From Echinarachnius parma (lineage: Eukaryota > Echinodermata > Echinoidea > Clypeasteroida > Echinarachniidae), in the NCBI GenBank assembly GCA_037951105.1, contig JBAMJV010001833.1, forward strand, positions 27,501 through 91,500: a stretch of DNA of 64,000 nucleotides. Direction: 5' to 3'. The position numbers and the translations under genes are program-made. Positions 1-11,434 of this stretch are shown one piece after another. Under the pieces are notes generated by a model. That model had not been told where the DNA came from, did not search any database, and saw only the letters and a program-made list of their open reading frames with translations. The first letter of the stretch is position 1; every line of letters begins with the position of its first letter.

Positions 1-160
1 ACAAAAAAGAAATTCGTAAAACTGAAACCTGTTCCATGGTATTACGAATACAGCATGTGGGAACCACTAAAATTCTATGCCATCAGTTTGGTGGCTTATT
101 AACATTTTACTATGATTCCCTTTTTGGAAGTTCACCTTCAATATTATTTGTTTTATGCAG

Positions 161-1454
161 GGGGTATTTCACAAAGATCCTATTAACTCTAAAAAGACTG
201 GGGGGGGGGGGGGGGGGCTGATTTAGCCCCCCCCCCCCTCGTCTATTTTCGCGGTTACTTCGCAATGCTTAAATATTTTACGGTGCCACTTCATGACTTT
301 TTTCCTTAGAGTCTTGAGCATCTTTTGATACCAAATTTGTGCACACCGGGTCAACGATCCGGGTGTTATGTAACATTTTGCGTTCGCGTGTCACTGAATT
401 TTTTTATTTTGTTTAAATTCTTCCATATATAACATACAGAGTTTTTAGATGCACCTTTTATGTTGCAGTTTTATACCAATCTTTTCACATGTACTGTTAG
501 TATTCCCATTTGGCATGGTGAATAAAACTTATTACATTCTCATTTGCATAAAACAATACAATATATAAAGAATAAAACAAAGAAAAACAAAGAAAAACAA
601 AGAAAAACATTTTTTTGAAGATAAAAACAAAGAAAAACGGTAAAACTAAATCAAATTTCATGATTATCCTGTTGTTTTATCAGAGATTGTGTAAATTTAT
701 ATAATCTTAGCATGTATATTGTACCAGGAACACAGTTTTGTTTCATAAGAATCACCATATATAAAGAAAAATACAAAAATACAAAAAAAAAGGACAATTT
801 TTGCATAATTAATTAGCTCTAATTAGCATATTCTAATTTAAAAAATTTTAAAAATTTTAACTATGAAATAATGTAGAGCTCATGGACCTCTATCACCATG
901 CCAAATTTGGAGTCGATCGAAGTTTCGGTTGCCGAGAAAAATACAAAAATACAAAAAAATACAATTTGTGCATAATTAATTAGCTCTAATTAGCATATTC
1001 TAATTAGAAAGAAAATTTTAACTATGCAATATTGTAGTTCTCATGGACGTCTATCACCATGCCAAATTTGGAGTCGATCGGAGTTTTGGTTGCCGAGATC
1101 TTAGGGCCCCCCCCCCCCCCCTCCCCCCCCCCCCCCCCCAGTTTCGTAAAGGTTCAAAATAGCCCAGTCTTTTTAGGGTTAAGTTGAACTTAACTCTAAG
1201 TTGGACCTAACTATTATGGAAAAACATTTTTTATATAATTATAATAGAACATGTCTAATAGCAAGAATGCAAGTATTTTAGTCATATAATTATTATACAT
1301 CAAGAATCTCCTCGATCATAGACAATATCATTATTATTTTAATCAACATGTTATGCCTTTCAAAAGATCCTTTTCAAAGTAACTGACAACTTTCCGTAAT
1401 GTTTGAGTCCTACTTAGAGTTAAGTTCAACTTAGGATCTTTGTGAAACATCCCC
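161..1454. mobile_element. Nested pair of inverted-repeat elements (MITE in MITE)
   Basis: The outer element has facing ends: GGGGTATTTCACAAAGATCC at 161 and its inverse, AGGATCTTTGTGAAACATCC at 1433-1452. Inside it sits a second element, 189-1176, with ends CTAAAAAGACTGGG and the inverse CCCAGTCTTTTTAG. The inner element starts and ends with long G or C runs (about 200-217 and 1108-1139). No transposase frame is visible, so both look non-autonomous. A similar poly-G-bearing terminus occurs near 15550-15615. The superfamily is not recognised. Confidence 0.55.
763..1097 (+). repeat. Direct tandem duplication, about 165 bp unit
   Basis: Two adjacent copies (763-936 and 937-1097) share GCATAATTAATTAGCTCTAA and CACCATGCCAAATTTGGAGT, in the same order and orientation, and both end in GGTTGCCGAG. 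They lie inside the inner inverted-repeat element. Just upstream, 578-640 holds a short run of AAAGAAAAAC units. Confidence 0.7.
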
Positions 1455-1472
1455 AGGAAACTTAATACTCAC

Positions 1473-2913
1473 CATAGCAAGACAAGACCTTTCCAGTCTT
1501 TCTGTAGCACTGGCACGATTGACCGAAAGCGTTGCACGCTACAACGGTTGTGAGAGGGAGATAAAAAATGCTTGTTTATTTATTACAAGTTCATTACTTA
1601 CTATTATTTATTACAGTGGGAGAGGAAACTCCCAATGATTTCGGTCACGATCGGTCTCTGTCCCATGTAACTAACGCACCCGAAAATTGCAAATGTTCAT
1701 GTTTTGTGTACGAAACATAATGGAAAAGGAATTCCCCTTTTACCATTATTTTGTCTTGTTTTCATTGAAGACGTTTGAGTTGGGTCACAGGCGTCGATTT
1801 TCTCGCCATGGGGGTGGGGGGGGGGGGGGCGTGATACGTCATGTAGACAATTCTCAGCGAAGTAGCGAGGCGACCAACCCATCATCGTGCCCAGGGTTTT
1901 ATGCCGGTGTGGGGGCAGGGGTACAAAATAGTTTTTAACAAAATTAAACCTAAGTTCAACAGACTTATAGAAGTATCCATACCTGAAGGTTTTGTTTTGT
2001 TTTAATGACTAAACTAGTAGGCTTTTTAAAGCATCATTGGAGTGGGTATGACGAGCATTCCTGAATGAGCCTTTAATTAGGGTTCAGGGGGGGGGGGGGC
2101 AGCCCACGGAAATATTTGGATTGTTGTAATTCATCACTCTCAAGAGGGGGCAGTATCCTTGTATTTTAGTGTTCTCTTATATTTTTAAACCCCACATATT
2201 GAGGAGGGTGGGGGAAATGGGGGGGGGGGGGGGGGGGGGGGTACGATGCTTGGTTGGTCGCATTAAAAATAAAAGCAATTACAATCTAATAAAGTTTCTT
2301 TTAAGCCCGGTATTAAAGGGGACCACCACGCAAAGAACAACACATGGTAATATGTTTTGGTACCGTTGTTAGATATTAAACAGATGTCCAACACTTTGCA
2401 ATGGGTTGTGTAATTCATAAACAAAGCAACTAATAACCAAAACGTGCGGAACCAACATTGTTTTGGTTCCGTAAGCACCAAACATTTGCGAGTGCGCCAA
2501 TGCAATACACACGTACGTTTGAAGACAATAAAAGCACGGTAGATGTGTACGTCCTAGTCCCCCTCCTAGACAATAGGCTAGTCTTCGTCTGCAGACCCAT
2601 GAATACATACTATACTTGTTGGTGGACTGGACTACAAAAACTATCATCTTTCATGTATAAGAATAATACTTTTGGCTGGTGGTTCCCTTTAAGGGGTAAG
2701 CGGGGTGGGGGCTCGGATAAATTATTGATGTTACTTACGCTTGAAGAACTTGCTGGCCTTGCCCCTCTTCTCAGCCATCATCATGTCCATCAGGCCCGTA
2801 TCTCGCTTCAGGAACTCCATGTCGAATTCAGTGAGGTCTTCGGTGTCTTCAAAAGCGTGCGCGACCACGGCAAGGGCGACGCAGAAGAGAGCGAGAACGA
2901 TCTTGGATGCCAT
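1473..2913 (-). CDS. Small secreted cysteine-rich peptide precursor (two coding exons seen, 3' end missing)
   Basis: Coding exon A spans 2913-2739 on the minus strand, preceded by a good acceptor (CCACAG at 2922) and followed by a GTAAGT donor. It starts MASKIVLALFCVALAVVAHA, a clear signal peptide with an AHA cleavage site. An acidic segment follows, then two dibasic KR sites (after EFL and after MMMAE), then the basic GKASKFFK. Exon B (1538-1473) has a TAG acceptor, keeps phase 1, and adds CNAFGQSCQCYRKTGK and a further LSCY, giving four cysteines, before a GTGAGT donor. A final exon is needed and was not found; it may lie in 1-1472 or off the left edge. The layout (signal, acidic pro-region, dibasic cuts, cationic Cys-rich end) is typical of antimicrobial, hormone-like or other secreted defence peptides. 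No named family was recognised and the function is open. Confidence 0.65.
2317..2688. mobile_element. MITE, TTAA-flanked, AGGGGACCACC termini (copy A)
   Basis: It begins AGGGGACCACCACGC and ends with the near-inverse GGTGGTTCCCT. Both sides carry TTAA (2313-2316 and 2689-2692), a target duplication of the piggyBac type. No coding capacity. It lies in the intron of the secreted-peptide gene. A second copy is at 13455-13861, sharing TATGTTTTGG, CAGACCCATGAA and TAAGAATA. The stretch 1539-2316 otherwise holds only G-rich runs (about 1809-1829, 2087-2099, 2219-2241). Confidence 0.75.
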
Positions 2914-3752
2914 GTTAGTTGCTGTGGACGGAGACAAATGTCAAATGATAATATGAATTATACAATAAACAAAAATCCGCACATAACTAGCACTTTCTAC
3001 ACATTACAAAGGAACAGTGTATTTGGTAGCCAAATGCAAAATTTGTTGTATACAGATATTTAGTTTATAAAGATATTTTTATTGGATGTTTGAATTTGAA
3101 AGTCTCCCTTGGAGACTGTCAACTGGGTACAAAGTTATGTCAATGAGTAAGCAAATAGCACCTTACGTTTCCACTCATTATTCGGTCATATGACCAGGCA
3201 TATAATTTCCACACATCACCCAGTGGACATAATTTATCATTTCACAGAGATTCATATTTCATCAACCCGCCATTTTGTAATGTATTGTTTGGTAGAACTC
3301 CATAGAGTACTTTAATTGGTTTTACCATGTAGTAAACGTTTACCCAAATATCTGAACATTTCGGTAGAAAACTAGTGCTTACAATGTGCTCATAACAGCG
3401 AGAAAAAGGAAGTACGATAAAGAGCAACGGTTATCCGCTAGAACCGTCCGTTCACATTTTTTCAATATAAATGATATATCGAATCTGATTAACGATTAAT
3501 AAGCATGGAGCTTTTCTTAAAACGGAAAGCAGAAACATTTCTACGAGATAAGAATTTTTAAATTATAGTTTCGGCATATAATTGGTATATTTCGTATGAC
3601 AATTCAAAATGTTCTATCATCATTTTTTGAATAACAAAATGATAAACAAGTAATATGCCATATTAAACACGCGATTATCTTGCCTGCACACTAGTTTATT
3701 TTTAATGAAAATTACACAAAGAATATTGACACGACAAATTATTATTTCTTAC

Positions 3753-3830
3753 CGTTTTTGTTGCGTTGTCTGGAAGACGTTGTGATAGAAGAAAAGCTCG
3801 TCTTGAGTTACAGGGAGATAGCTGAGATGT
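3753..3830 (-). other. 5' non-coding exon of the secreted-peptide gene
   Basis: On the minus strand the sequence runs from a likely start near 3830, about 30 bases below the TATA box, to a consensus donor ACG|GTAAG with the last exon base at 3753. No ATG-led frame of useful length is present, so this is read as 5' UTR. It would splice across about 830 bases to the acceptor at 2922. The start position is an estimate from TATA spacing. Confidence 0.5.
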
Positions 3831-3855
3831 GATGAGTGGGAACACTCAAAGTCTC

Positions 3856-3864
3856 GTATTTATA
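3856..3864 (-). promoter_or_regulatory. TATA box of the secreted-peptide gene
   Basis: The minus strand reads GGTTATAAATACGAGAC. TATAAATA is a strong TATA box and lies about 100 bases upstream of the 5' exon donor. A TATA promoter is usual for inducible or tissue-specific secreted-peptide genes. Confidence 0.55.
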
Positions 3865-4087
3865 ACCAAATTCGTCTCTTATTTTCTTGATACAAATCTT
3901 AATTAAATTACATTCTATATTAAATATTTTGTAAATGTCAGAATGTGATTACGAGCATGAAGCCGTCCATGCCCCAATACTCTTTTATAATTTCGCCCGT
4001 TTTTCCAGGAGAACCATCCACGACTGCCGCTGGGTAGACACTGCTTGGGTGCGACGCGTGATACCTTCATTAATTATCATCATTTAA

Positions 4088-4425
4088 AGGGATCTAGTAA
4101 CACTGTCCAAATCCTCAAAACTTACTTGGAACTCTAGCGGTTCTCTGCAAAACTTGTTTTTATTAGTATTAACAACAGAAGCATGGTACAGGTTTCGGTT
4201 TTTCGAATTTCCCTTTCGTTAAAAAGATATGTACGATTGCAGTGTTCGGATTTTAAACTTTCCACTGGATATTTTTAATCATGAACAAAGTCAGTGCAAT
4301 GAGTTAGTGATTTCTCTCATTACTTGGCCATATAACACACATCAGTGGACATCAGACCTCAACAATACACATTGTATCAACCATTTTTCACGTTTTGCAC
4401 ATGTCAACAACATTACTAAATCCCT
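4088..4425. mobile_element. MITE, TTAA-flanked, AGGGATCTAGTAAC termini (copy A)
   Basis: The left end is TTAA then AGGGATCTAGTAAC. The right end is the inverse, GTTACTAAATCCCT-like, followed by TTTA in place of TTAA. The interior contains CTGTCCAAATCCTCAAAA and GGTTTCGGTTTTTC, both repeated in the copy at 26519-26896. No open frame of note. Confidence 0.7.
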
Positions 4426-4599
4426 TTTATAACCGAGCAAAATATTAATTACATTTTGAAGAAAGTAACCAAACAGAGCGGAAGGAGAGGATATTAAAGA
4501 TACCCATGGTCTAATGAAGTGATGGTCCCTCTGAGTTCCATGGTCGACTGTAGGAACCATACTCGTAGAAACCTGTTAATTCGCTCTTAAATGCACATG

Positions 4600-5114
4600 G
4601 CCCCCCAAAAAACGGAACGGGCACTTCCCAAATATAGTACCAAAATGATTATGTCCATTGGATAGGGTGTCTTTTTCAATGAAAAACGATACCAAGAACA
4701 GTAATTTTTGTCGTGTAATTTTTGTTTTATGGCGCTGTGAGTGACACCATGTCAGGTGCCCATTTTTGTCAATTTTTACCAAGTCAGTGCCTGTTAAATC
4801 GCACTTACTGCCTGTAATACCATCGAACGACCATGCCCATTCTCTCGGCACACGGCTGAGTGCACACTAACAATAGCGCGCAGATTGCTCGTTGTCCGAT
4901 GCTATGACAAGCAGTAAGTGCGATTTTTACAGGCATTGAAAAAAATGGGAGCCTGACATGGTGGCACTCACAGCGCCCTAAAACAAAAACTACACGACCA
5001 AAATTACTGTTCTTGGTATCGTTTTCATTGGAAAAACACCTTATACGATGGACATAATCATTTTGGTACTTTATTTTGGGAAGTACCCCGTTCCGTTTGT
5101 TTGGGCCACCCTGT
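4600..5114. mobile_element. Foldback/MITE with GGGTGGCCC termini (copy A)
   Basis: The left arm reads AAAACGGAACGGGCACTTCC then AGTACCAAAATGATTATGTC. The right arm (about 5045-5114) is the inverse and ends GGGCCACCCTGTATA. A second inverted pair further in covers AACAGTAATTTT and GTGACACCATGTCAGG. No protein is encoded. A related element lies at 53356-53761. Confidence 0.7.
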
Positions 5115-5708
5115 ATAGGTGACCAATCTGACGTAGCCACTCTTCTTGTTTACCTTGTAAGGAACCAACTGCTGTACGACTACAAAACATAAGGAGAAAA
5201 TCCGTGTAAAAAAAGGGAAGAAATACATGACGTATGCCCCCCAAATCATTCGCGTACTCCCCATGCATCCATGCAAACAGTTCGACCACGCTTGCTTTTG
5301 AAGTATTTAGCAAAAGTTTTTGCTGTAATTTAATATTTAAACAAATAAAATCAAAGCATAACCACGGGAATAAGGGAGTTCGTAGTTAGCCCATGGAGCA
5401 ACGGACGTAATCGGGTTTTCGGAAGATTGTACTAAATTTGAGGCTGTACGCGTACGTTTACGGCACAGCTTGTGACGCACGCATTTAAAGTACAGAGCTC
5501 TATGCAGAATTTCCGCGTGCGTGCGTGAATTCTCCTTGTGTTTCGTTACGTTTGAAAGACCTGACCAAAAAAAAACCCATACCACCTTAATCCTAAAACA
5601 TATAAAATTGAATAAATGTAACCATTCATTTTAATTTTCAAACTTGAAGCAGGCTAAATTAATTTTGTTAGAATAACAATCACATCTTTGCCCGTTTTCA
5701 ACACTTAA

Positions 5709-6343
5709 AGGGGCCCTGCAACCCAAATGCATGTTGAACTCTGTTCATCTGTATTAGTGTACACATTCAATATTTGTAAACGGTTTGACCCAAATATGTT
5801 TTGTATATTTTTAAACATTTTATCGTTTATTTGTCTTCATGTTGCTAAGCCCCACCTCCTAAAAAAACCTCCAGAGCAAATTCTATTGTTGACCTGCAGT
5901 GACATCATTTGTCAATCACTGGTCAGCTACCATGCTATTGTGATTAGCCTAATCACAATAGCATCACACGGTTGAATAGAATACCAACTAACACAACTTC
6001 AATTACAATAGCTGTTGCTATGTCAGAAGAAAATCACTGTCTAAGCTATTGCATGGAGGTATGCAGGGCATGCTTTTGTGTGGATGTTCTTTTTGTACTT
6101 TCATCTTTTGTTAATCTCATGGTAGCTGACCAGTGATTGACAAATGATGTCACTGCAGGTCAACAATAGAATTTGCTCTGGAGGGTTTTTTAGGAGGTGG
6201 GGCTTAGCAACATGAAGACAAATAAATGATAAAATGTTTAAAAATAAACAAAACATATTTGGGTCAAACCGTTTACAAATATTTAATGTGTACACTAATA
6301 CAGATGAACAGAGGTCAACATGCATTTGGGTTGCAGGGCCCCT
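5709..6343. mobile_element. Foldback MITE, long arms, TTAA-flanked, AGGGGCCCTGCAACC termini
   Basis: Two arms of about 225 bp are near-perfect inverted copies (5709-5935 and 6119-6343) around a 180-bp centre. The ends are AGGGGCCCTGCAACCCAAAT and its inverse, with TTAA on both sides (5705-5708 and 6344-6347). High arm identity suggests a fairly young insertion. Apparent open frames in the arms are mirror images of each other and not genes. Confidence 0.85.
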
Positions 6344-6347
6344 TTAA

Positions 6348-8689
6348 AGATTTTATTCAAAGAAAAAACAATATTAGCCAAATTATATCTTTACAGAAAG
6401 TTGAAATCATACAGAATATGAAAATATTACTTTCCAAGTACTAGCACATCCAAAAATTGAAAAAAAATGATCATATTAAACACTGGCTCAAAACCCCCAA
6501 TCCAGCGACGAGCGGAGTCAGTAGCTGTGTGTGTTGTAGTGACGTCACCATAGGGGTTATCCAATAGGAAGCTTCGGTATCTACCACGTAATATACGGGA
6601 ATTATACCCCTTTATACCGAGGATTCCGTGGTTGTTTAAACTATTTTCTATACAATTATGGTGGTTTAAACATTTTGAACTAATAAAATAACAATTTATA
6701 TTCGTTGTAAAGTTATTCTTTTATTCATTAATGTGTCTGATGAAGTAAAAATAGGTAAATGAATCATCTAGTCTGCGAGTTGAATCATACTCGCTGGCGG
6801 CATGCATTCATACGTGCGCGATACGGTGGAAAATATGCATGCAATATATAGCGGCTAGTGCTGCAGTGTATATCTCGCTTCAATTCAGCTCGCGTTAGTG
6901 AGTAACGGTGCACTATTATCAGCGCAATTTTTTTGCTGTTTTTGCAGGTAATTGTTCTCGTATTTGTTTTAAAAGCCCTACAAACATGTAAGTAAAATAA
7001 GAGATAGTCTAGAATAGGTGTGATCGTAATAATCTTGCATTTTCGTTCCTTTTCGGAGCTTTTAAAAAGTGCAATTACTTACAAGGCAGTCATGGCAGTT
7101 GGCGCAGCAGCTCAGCTAGGTAGCTAGAGCACAGCCTGTCTCGCGGGGCTGGGCCGCTGAAACTCTAGTGCGTGTTCCGTATCATTCAACAGACGGGCAT
7201 TTTTTTTTTCGAGGCACGTTCAATTTGCGTCTCTCAATTTGTCAAACAAATCTCTAATTTTGGGAAAATAACCACCCATACGGTAAAATATGTACTTTTA
7301 CACTAACATTGGGCAATTTTCTAGATTTGTGTTTGTTCATTTCCGATGTTGCAAAACGAGCAAGCGGTGGTTGTTGGAACGAATACTGCACGCAAACTGA
7401 TCTATCATACCGCGGCGATTGCGCATGCGCCCCTTGCCACACGTCATCGATCTAAGCCGCGAGATCGGGGTGAATTTGGGCCTGGTTTGGAGGGTGATTT
7501 TTTCTCATTTTCAATTTCGATTTAAAAATATTTTAAAAATTTCAAAAAATCTGAATTTCTCGAGGCTTGTAAAGTACAAGATTACCTTCACAATCATACC
7601 AAATTCGACTCAATTTATAATCAATGAAAGGACTCTTTAAAAGAAAACAGTACACAAAAATATACGTATGGGGCCTTTTCGATTTCAATAAAAGCCCCGA
7701 TACGAACGTTGGCATTGTTGTTAAAATCCAAAAATAAATAGAAAAAATAAATTAAAAAAAATAAGTCTTATGTATATGAGATGTCCATTATGATTAATAA
7801 AAAAAAAAAAACATTTATGATTCGAGTCAAATTTCCCGTGAAAACACGTTTCAAATGTGACAATAATTGCACGTAGGTCTATGTGACAACGGGCAATATC
7901 GATGTTTTTGGTACAGTGAATTTTCGTCTCAGAAATTGGCGCATGCGCAGATTGTAACTACGAACTCTCTTATTGGGCTGGATGGTCTAGATATAAGACT
8001 ACGTAGAGTGTTAAATATAGCATCAGAAGAGAACAAAGTTGATTATGAAAGCATTGGCGTGGCTAGATATTTTGTGTGGGAGGAAGGGGGGCGGCATCAG
8101 GGGACCTTGCATTTTGGTTAGGGAGCAGAGGGGAGAATGACGTTTATATTAGTGGCATGGGGGTATGACACATTTTTGCCAGAGTGAGGTTTTCTTTTGC
8201 CTGAATGAATAGTATCCTCTCTGTTTTCACCACAAACAAAATTAATAATTACAAATTGAATCAAAAATATAGAAAATAGTTCTTCACTATTTCTAATTGT
8301 CAGACAATGGGGGTAGTGGGATGTACGTAACCCCATCCACCCGTAGCTAAGCCCCTGTATCATGTTATACCGGTTCGTTAATTCTGCAAACAATGCCAGT
8401 ATTTCTGTAGCATTGATAATATTTCATTGTTTATTTACAAGGTGTGTCAAATAATACACGTCAAATAATACAGTTAGATAATTAGCATCGAACTTTGATT
8501 TTCATTATCTTGATTTGGTTCTCTTAAATCATGCCAGCATGTTTGTAGTCTTTGTAATAGTCATTTGTCTGCTTGATAATAAGTGCGTCAAATAATCATA
8601 TATTCCACGAGACTAGTTGGGGACAACATAGTATTCATTCTCCCCAATTCCCCCGTGTCTTCTGCCTGCACCATTGATTACACTGTCTG
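6348..8689. other. Non-coding stretch, nothing clear recognised
   Basis: No convincing exon, RNA gene or bounded element was found. The part 6490-7480 is a little richer in GC and holds CpG-containing patches such as GTGACGTCACC (a CRE-like palindrome at 6540) and GCGCATGCGCCCC (about 7421). It could include an untranslated exon or a promoter, but no frame supports this. The region 7640-7830 is A-rich. Confidence 0.4.
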
Positions 8690-8889
8690 GTATATAGACT
8701 ATTATACCGCGGGCCGTCGCGTCGGTCGAAATTCGTTCGTTCGTTTCGTGCCTCACCTCCTTATTTTTTTACATATGTTGTACACAAATATAATATAATA
8801 ACATTCCGAAATGTCGTCAAGCTCAAAAGATGCAAATTGTTTTCAAAAAGTGGAAAAAAACTCGACAAAAATTACAACACTCTTTGGAA

Positions 8890-9197
8890 ATGTATCTTGT
8901 TGTCTTTTCTCGTGTTTTTCTTTTGTCCTGTGTCTGTCCTTCTTTCCTCCTGTTTCTTCTGGCTGCCTAGCCTTTGTTCTGATATTTATGTCTTTATTCT
9001 TTTCGTGATGTGTTGTCTGTTACCCAGTTTTGTTACCTATAAGGTTTCTTGATTTTTTGTTTGTTAATTAGATGCTCTCAATTCAAGCTGTGCTTTCAGA
9101 CGAGATGTTCACCTCCAATTATATTGTTGCAAATTTTGTTAATGTATGTATTGACAATATTTGGAAATAAATGTTATATTGAACTTGAACTTGAACT
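8890..9197 (+). mobile_element. 3' end of a CR1/L2-type LINE with TTGAAC tail
   Basis: The segment ends TTTGGAAATAAATGTTATAT followed by about three TTGAAC-type repeats (ATTGAACTTGAACTTGAACT). A pre-terminal AATAAA plus a short tandem 3' repeat is characteristic of CR1/L2-group LINEs and of SINEs that borrow their tails. Only 3' UTR-like sequence remains. The left boundary is approximate. Confidence 0.6.
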
Positions 9198-9828
9198 TCC
9201 AGTGCATCTTTCATTGGGACGTAACGCGATCTCGTTAGCAAGAGCCAATCAGATTGCTTGTTTTATCGTTGCGCTAAATTATATGATGTACGTTACATCA
9301 ACATGCTTCCCCCGCCGGGCCTTCGGGGCACTGGTCGGCTACGAAAGGAGGCACCGGGGAGGCACAGCACAAACGTCACCAGCATAAATATGGGAGGAAA
9401 GCTTTTTTCTGTTTTATTTTCTACATTTTTGGTAAACTGAAGAAAGGACTACCTCCCAGATTCATGCTGATGGCGATTGCATTATGCCTCCCTGTCACCC
9501 CGGAGCGCAGGCGGCAATAGCCTGTTGATCTTTGTTAGCCGAAGTGCTAGCGGCGTATCGGTCTCTTTTCTTAACATTATTTTTTCAATTCAAAGGTGTT
9601 TTGGGTCATTTTTCAAAATGGTACTCATTCCTTATCTCTTTAGAATTAATTCGTCTAAACGAATTAAATTACTGTGAGTTGAGATTCCATGTATACAACA
9701 AAATCCAGATAAAGTTTGTGTCCTCACATCGCATCAAAATACACTTTTAGCACAACGATAAAACAAGCAATCTGATTGGCTCTAGCTTATGGGACAGCGT
9801 TACGTTCGAATGAGAGATGCACTTGGAT
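9198..9828. mobile_element. Inverted-repeat element, about 630 bp, nested
   Basis: The left end, CCAGTGCATCTTTCATTGGG, continues through AGAGCCAATCAGATTGCTTG and TTTTATCGTTG. The right arm (about 9740-9828) is its inverse, ending CATTCGAATGAGAG-like sequence with AGATGCACTTGGA. Arms are about 85 bp. No coding sequence recognised. It abuts the LINE tail exactly. Confidence 0.7.
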
Positions 9829-10586
9829 TGGATTATTTTTCAGAGGGTGTTGTAACAAACAAAAAATGCATTTGTTTTTCTTCAAACTTTGAAACAAATT
9901 GCATCTTTCGAGCTTGACGACATTTAAATTCGTGTTCAGTGATTTTTGTACTACCCCCATGCCGAAATTCAGGTAGATATCAGAGGTAAGGCACGAAAGT
10001 CAAGAAATAAGGCGATTTTCACGGTTCGACCCGCGGGTATATATATGGTCTACGGTACGTGCATGTACAGGTGGGAGAAGGTGACATAATTATTAGCTTC
10101 TGTGGGAAGTTGTAATTTATATCTACATGCAGAGACTATTTTGTTAGTTTTCTATACGAATTGCGCTATATAATGTAGCTGCACACGTTAAACCGTTGGA
10201 CTGATGAGGGTTCTTGAACGGGAGTGAATGGAATTTGGCGTACATATTATGAGAAGCATGCCTTCATTCGACAATACAACGCCGTTTGAGATTCGCTGAA
10301 CTAAACAGCTCCCTGATGCAAGGTAATATAAATTTACATACAAACTCACCGTGTGTTTGGCGGTCATGTTAGCTTGCATTACATTCACAGCTTGAAACAG
10401 TGCTGTTAAATTGCTGTTTCTAAATCGATCATGCATATGACTCTAAATAGCAATTGGCAGGGGAGGTGTGCATGGCTGTGACATTTCAGGCATTTTAACA
10501 AGTCATGTTTCATATACATAATTTACTGTTAACCCACCCACACACACTCCATGTACATGTTTATTATCATTGTTAGTCACTCTATT

Positions 10587-10762
10587 GCCCCGAATTACGT
10601 TGCAGAAAGAGATACAATCGATTGAAAGTTACAATTAATTGTAAGTCAGATCATGTGTTCGAAATGAGCAAATCTGATTGGTTGAAACGCGCAAATTTTC
10701 TGACTTTTGTAATACAATCAATTGTAACCTACAATCGATTGTATCTCTTTCTGCAACGGGGC
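10587..10762. mobile_element. Short MITE, 176 bp, GTTGCAGAAAGAGATACAAT termini
   Basis: Inverted ends GTTGCAGAAAGAGATACAAT and ATTGTATCTCTTTCTGCAAC lie inside GCCCCG / GGGGCC borders. The interior repeats CAATCGATTG and CAATTAATTG palindromes. The flanking 10054-10586 shows no gene or other clear repeat. Confidence 0.75.
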
Positions 10763-10979
10763 CCTAATGTGCATAGTTAATGTACATACTGAGCTAGAAC
10801 CATACAACTGAACAGTATGCATTCACTAAGGATTTAGCCAACCGATTTGTCTGATTTGTGATACAGTGTAGGTGTGATGATGTGCATAAAAGCAGACAGG
10901 CTGCACGGAAAAATAAAATGGACTTTAGATTGTGCAGAGAGTACCTACTGAGTTAATTACCCCTTACAAAAAGGGCCAA

Positions 10980-11425
10980 TCCAAGTTTGGGCGTTCACAT
11001 CTCTCTTGTTACTAGAGTATCCTTCATGAATTTGGTATCATTGAAAAGCCTGTTTACTCCCATTTATGTTGATGCCTCATTTGTAATGATTATGTAATCA
11101 TGGAATGTCCCTTTTACCTGAATAATGTGGCCAAGTCAGGATTGAAATGTTATAAACTCCATTGTTATTGTGTGACCGTCTCGACACCATTCATAACACG
11201 TACAGCCCATCTCCTAGAAATATATAATTAATATTGACAATAACGTTGCATTTTGCAACATTTCGCTTTTGATTATGGCTCCATATCCAGGTCTACTGCA
11301 CATTCCAAAATTACATAGGGAATCATGACAAATTATGCATCAATGTAAAGGGGAACAAACTGGCTTGTCAATTATACCAAATTCATATAGGATAATTTAT
11401 ATTGAAGCCTCATCTGTTTCAAGTT
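10980..11425. mobile_element. Degraded foldback relic
   Basis: CATGAATTTGGTATCATTGA followed by AAAGCC near 11030 is mirrored by TCAATTATACCAAATTCATA near 11368. The same modules recur, diverged, at 13870-14160 and in the large foldback at 24950-27980. The boundaries are approximate and it appears old. Confidence 0.4.
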
Positions 11426-11434
11426 TATTTCCAC

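Larger units (their letters stand above)
8690..10053. mobile_element. Outer foldback element, about 1.36 kb, carrying nested insertions
   Basis: Inverted outer arms: TATAGACTATTATACCGCGG at 8693 against CCGCGGGTATATATATGGTC near 10032. Further in, GAAATGTCGTCAAGCTC with AGATGCAAATTGTTT (8809-8842) is mirrored at about 9894-9929. The centre is occupied by the 3' tip of a LINE and by a second inverted-repeat element. No transposase frame seen. Confidence 0.6.

Noticed and set aside
2458-3063. 201-codon + strand frame
   Set aside because: It overlaps the signal-peptide exon antisense and a MITE; the minus-strand reading has splice sites, a signal peptide and a TATA box.
5727-6325. Two similar frames of 74-82 codons on opposite strands
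   Set aside because: They are mirror images produced by the two arms of the foldback MITE at 5709-6343, not genes.
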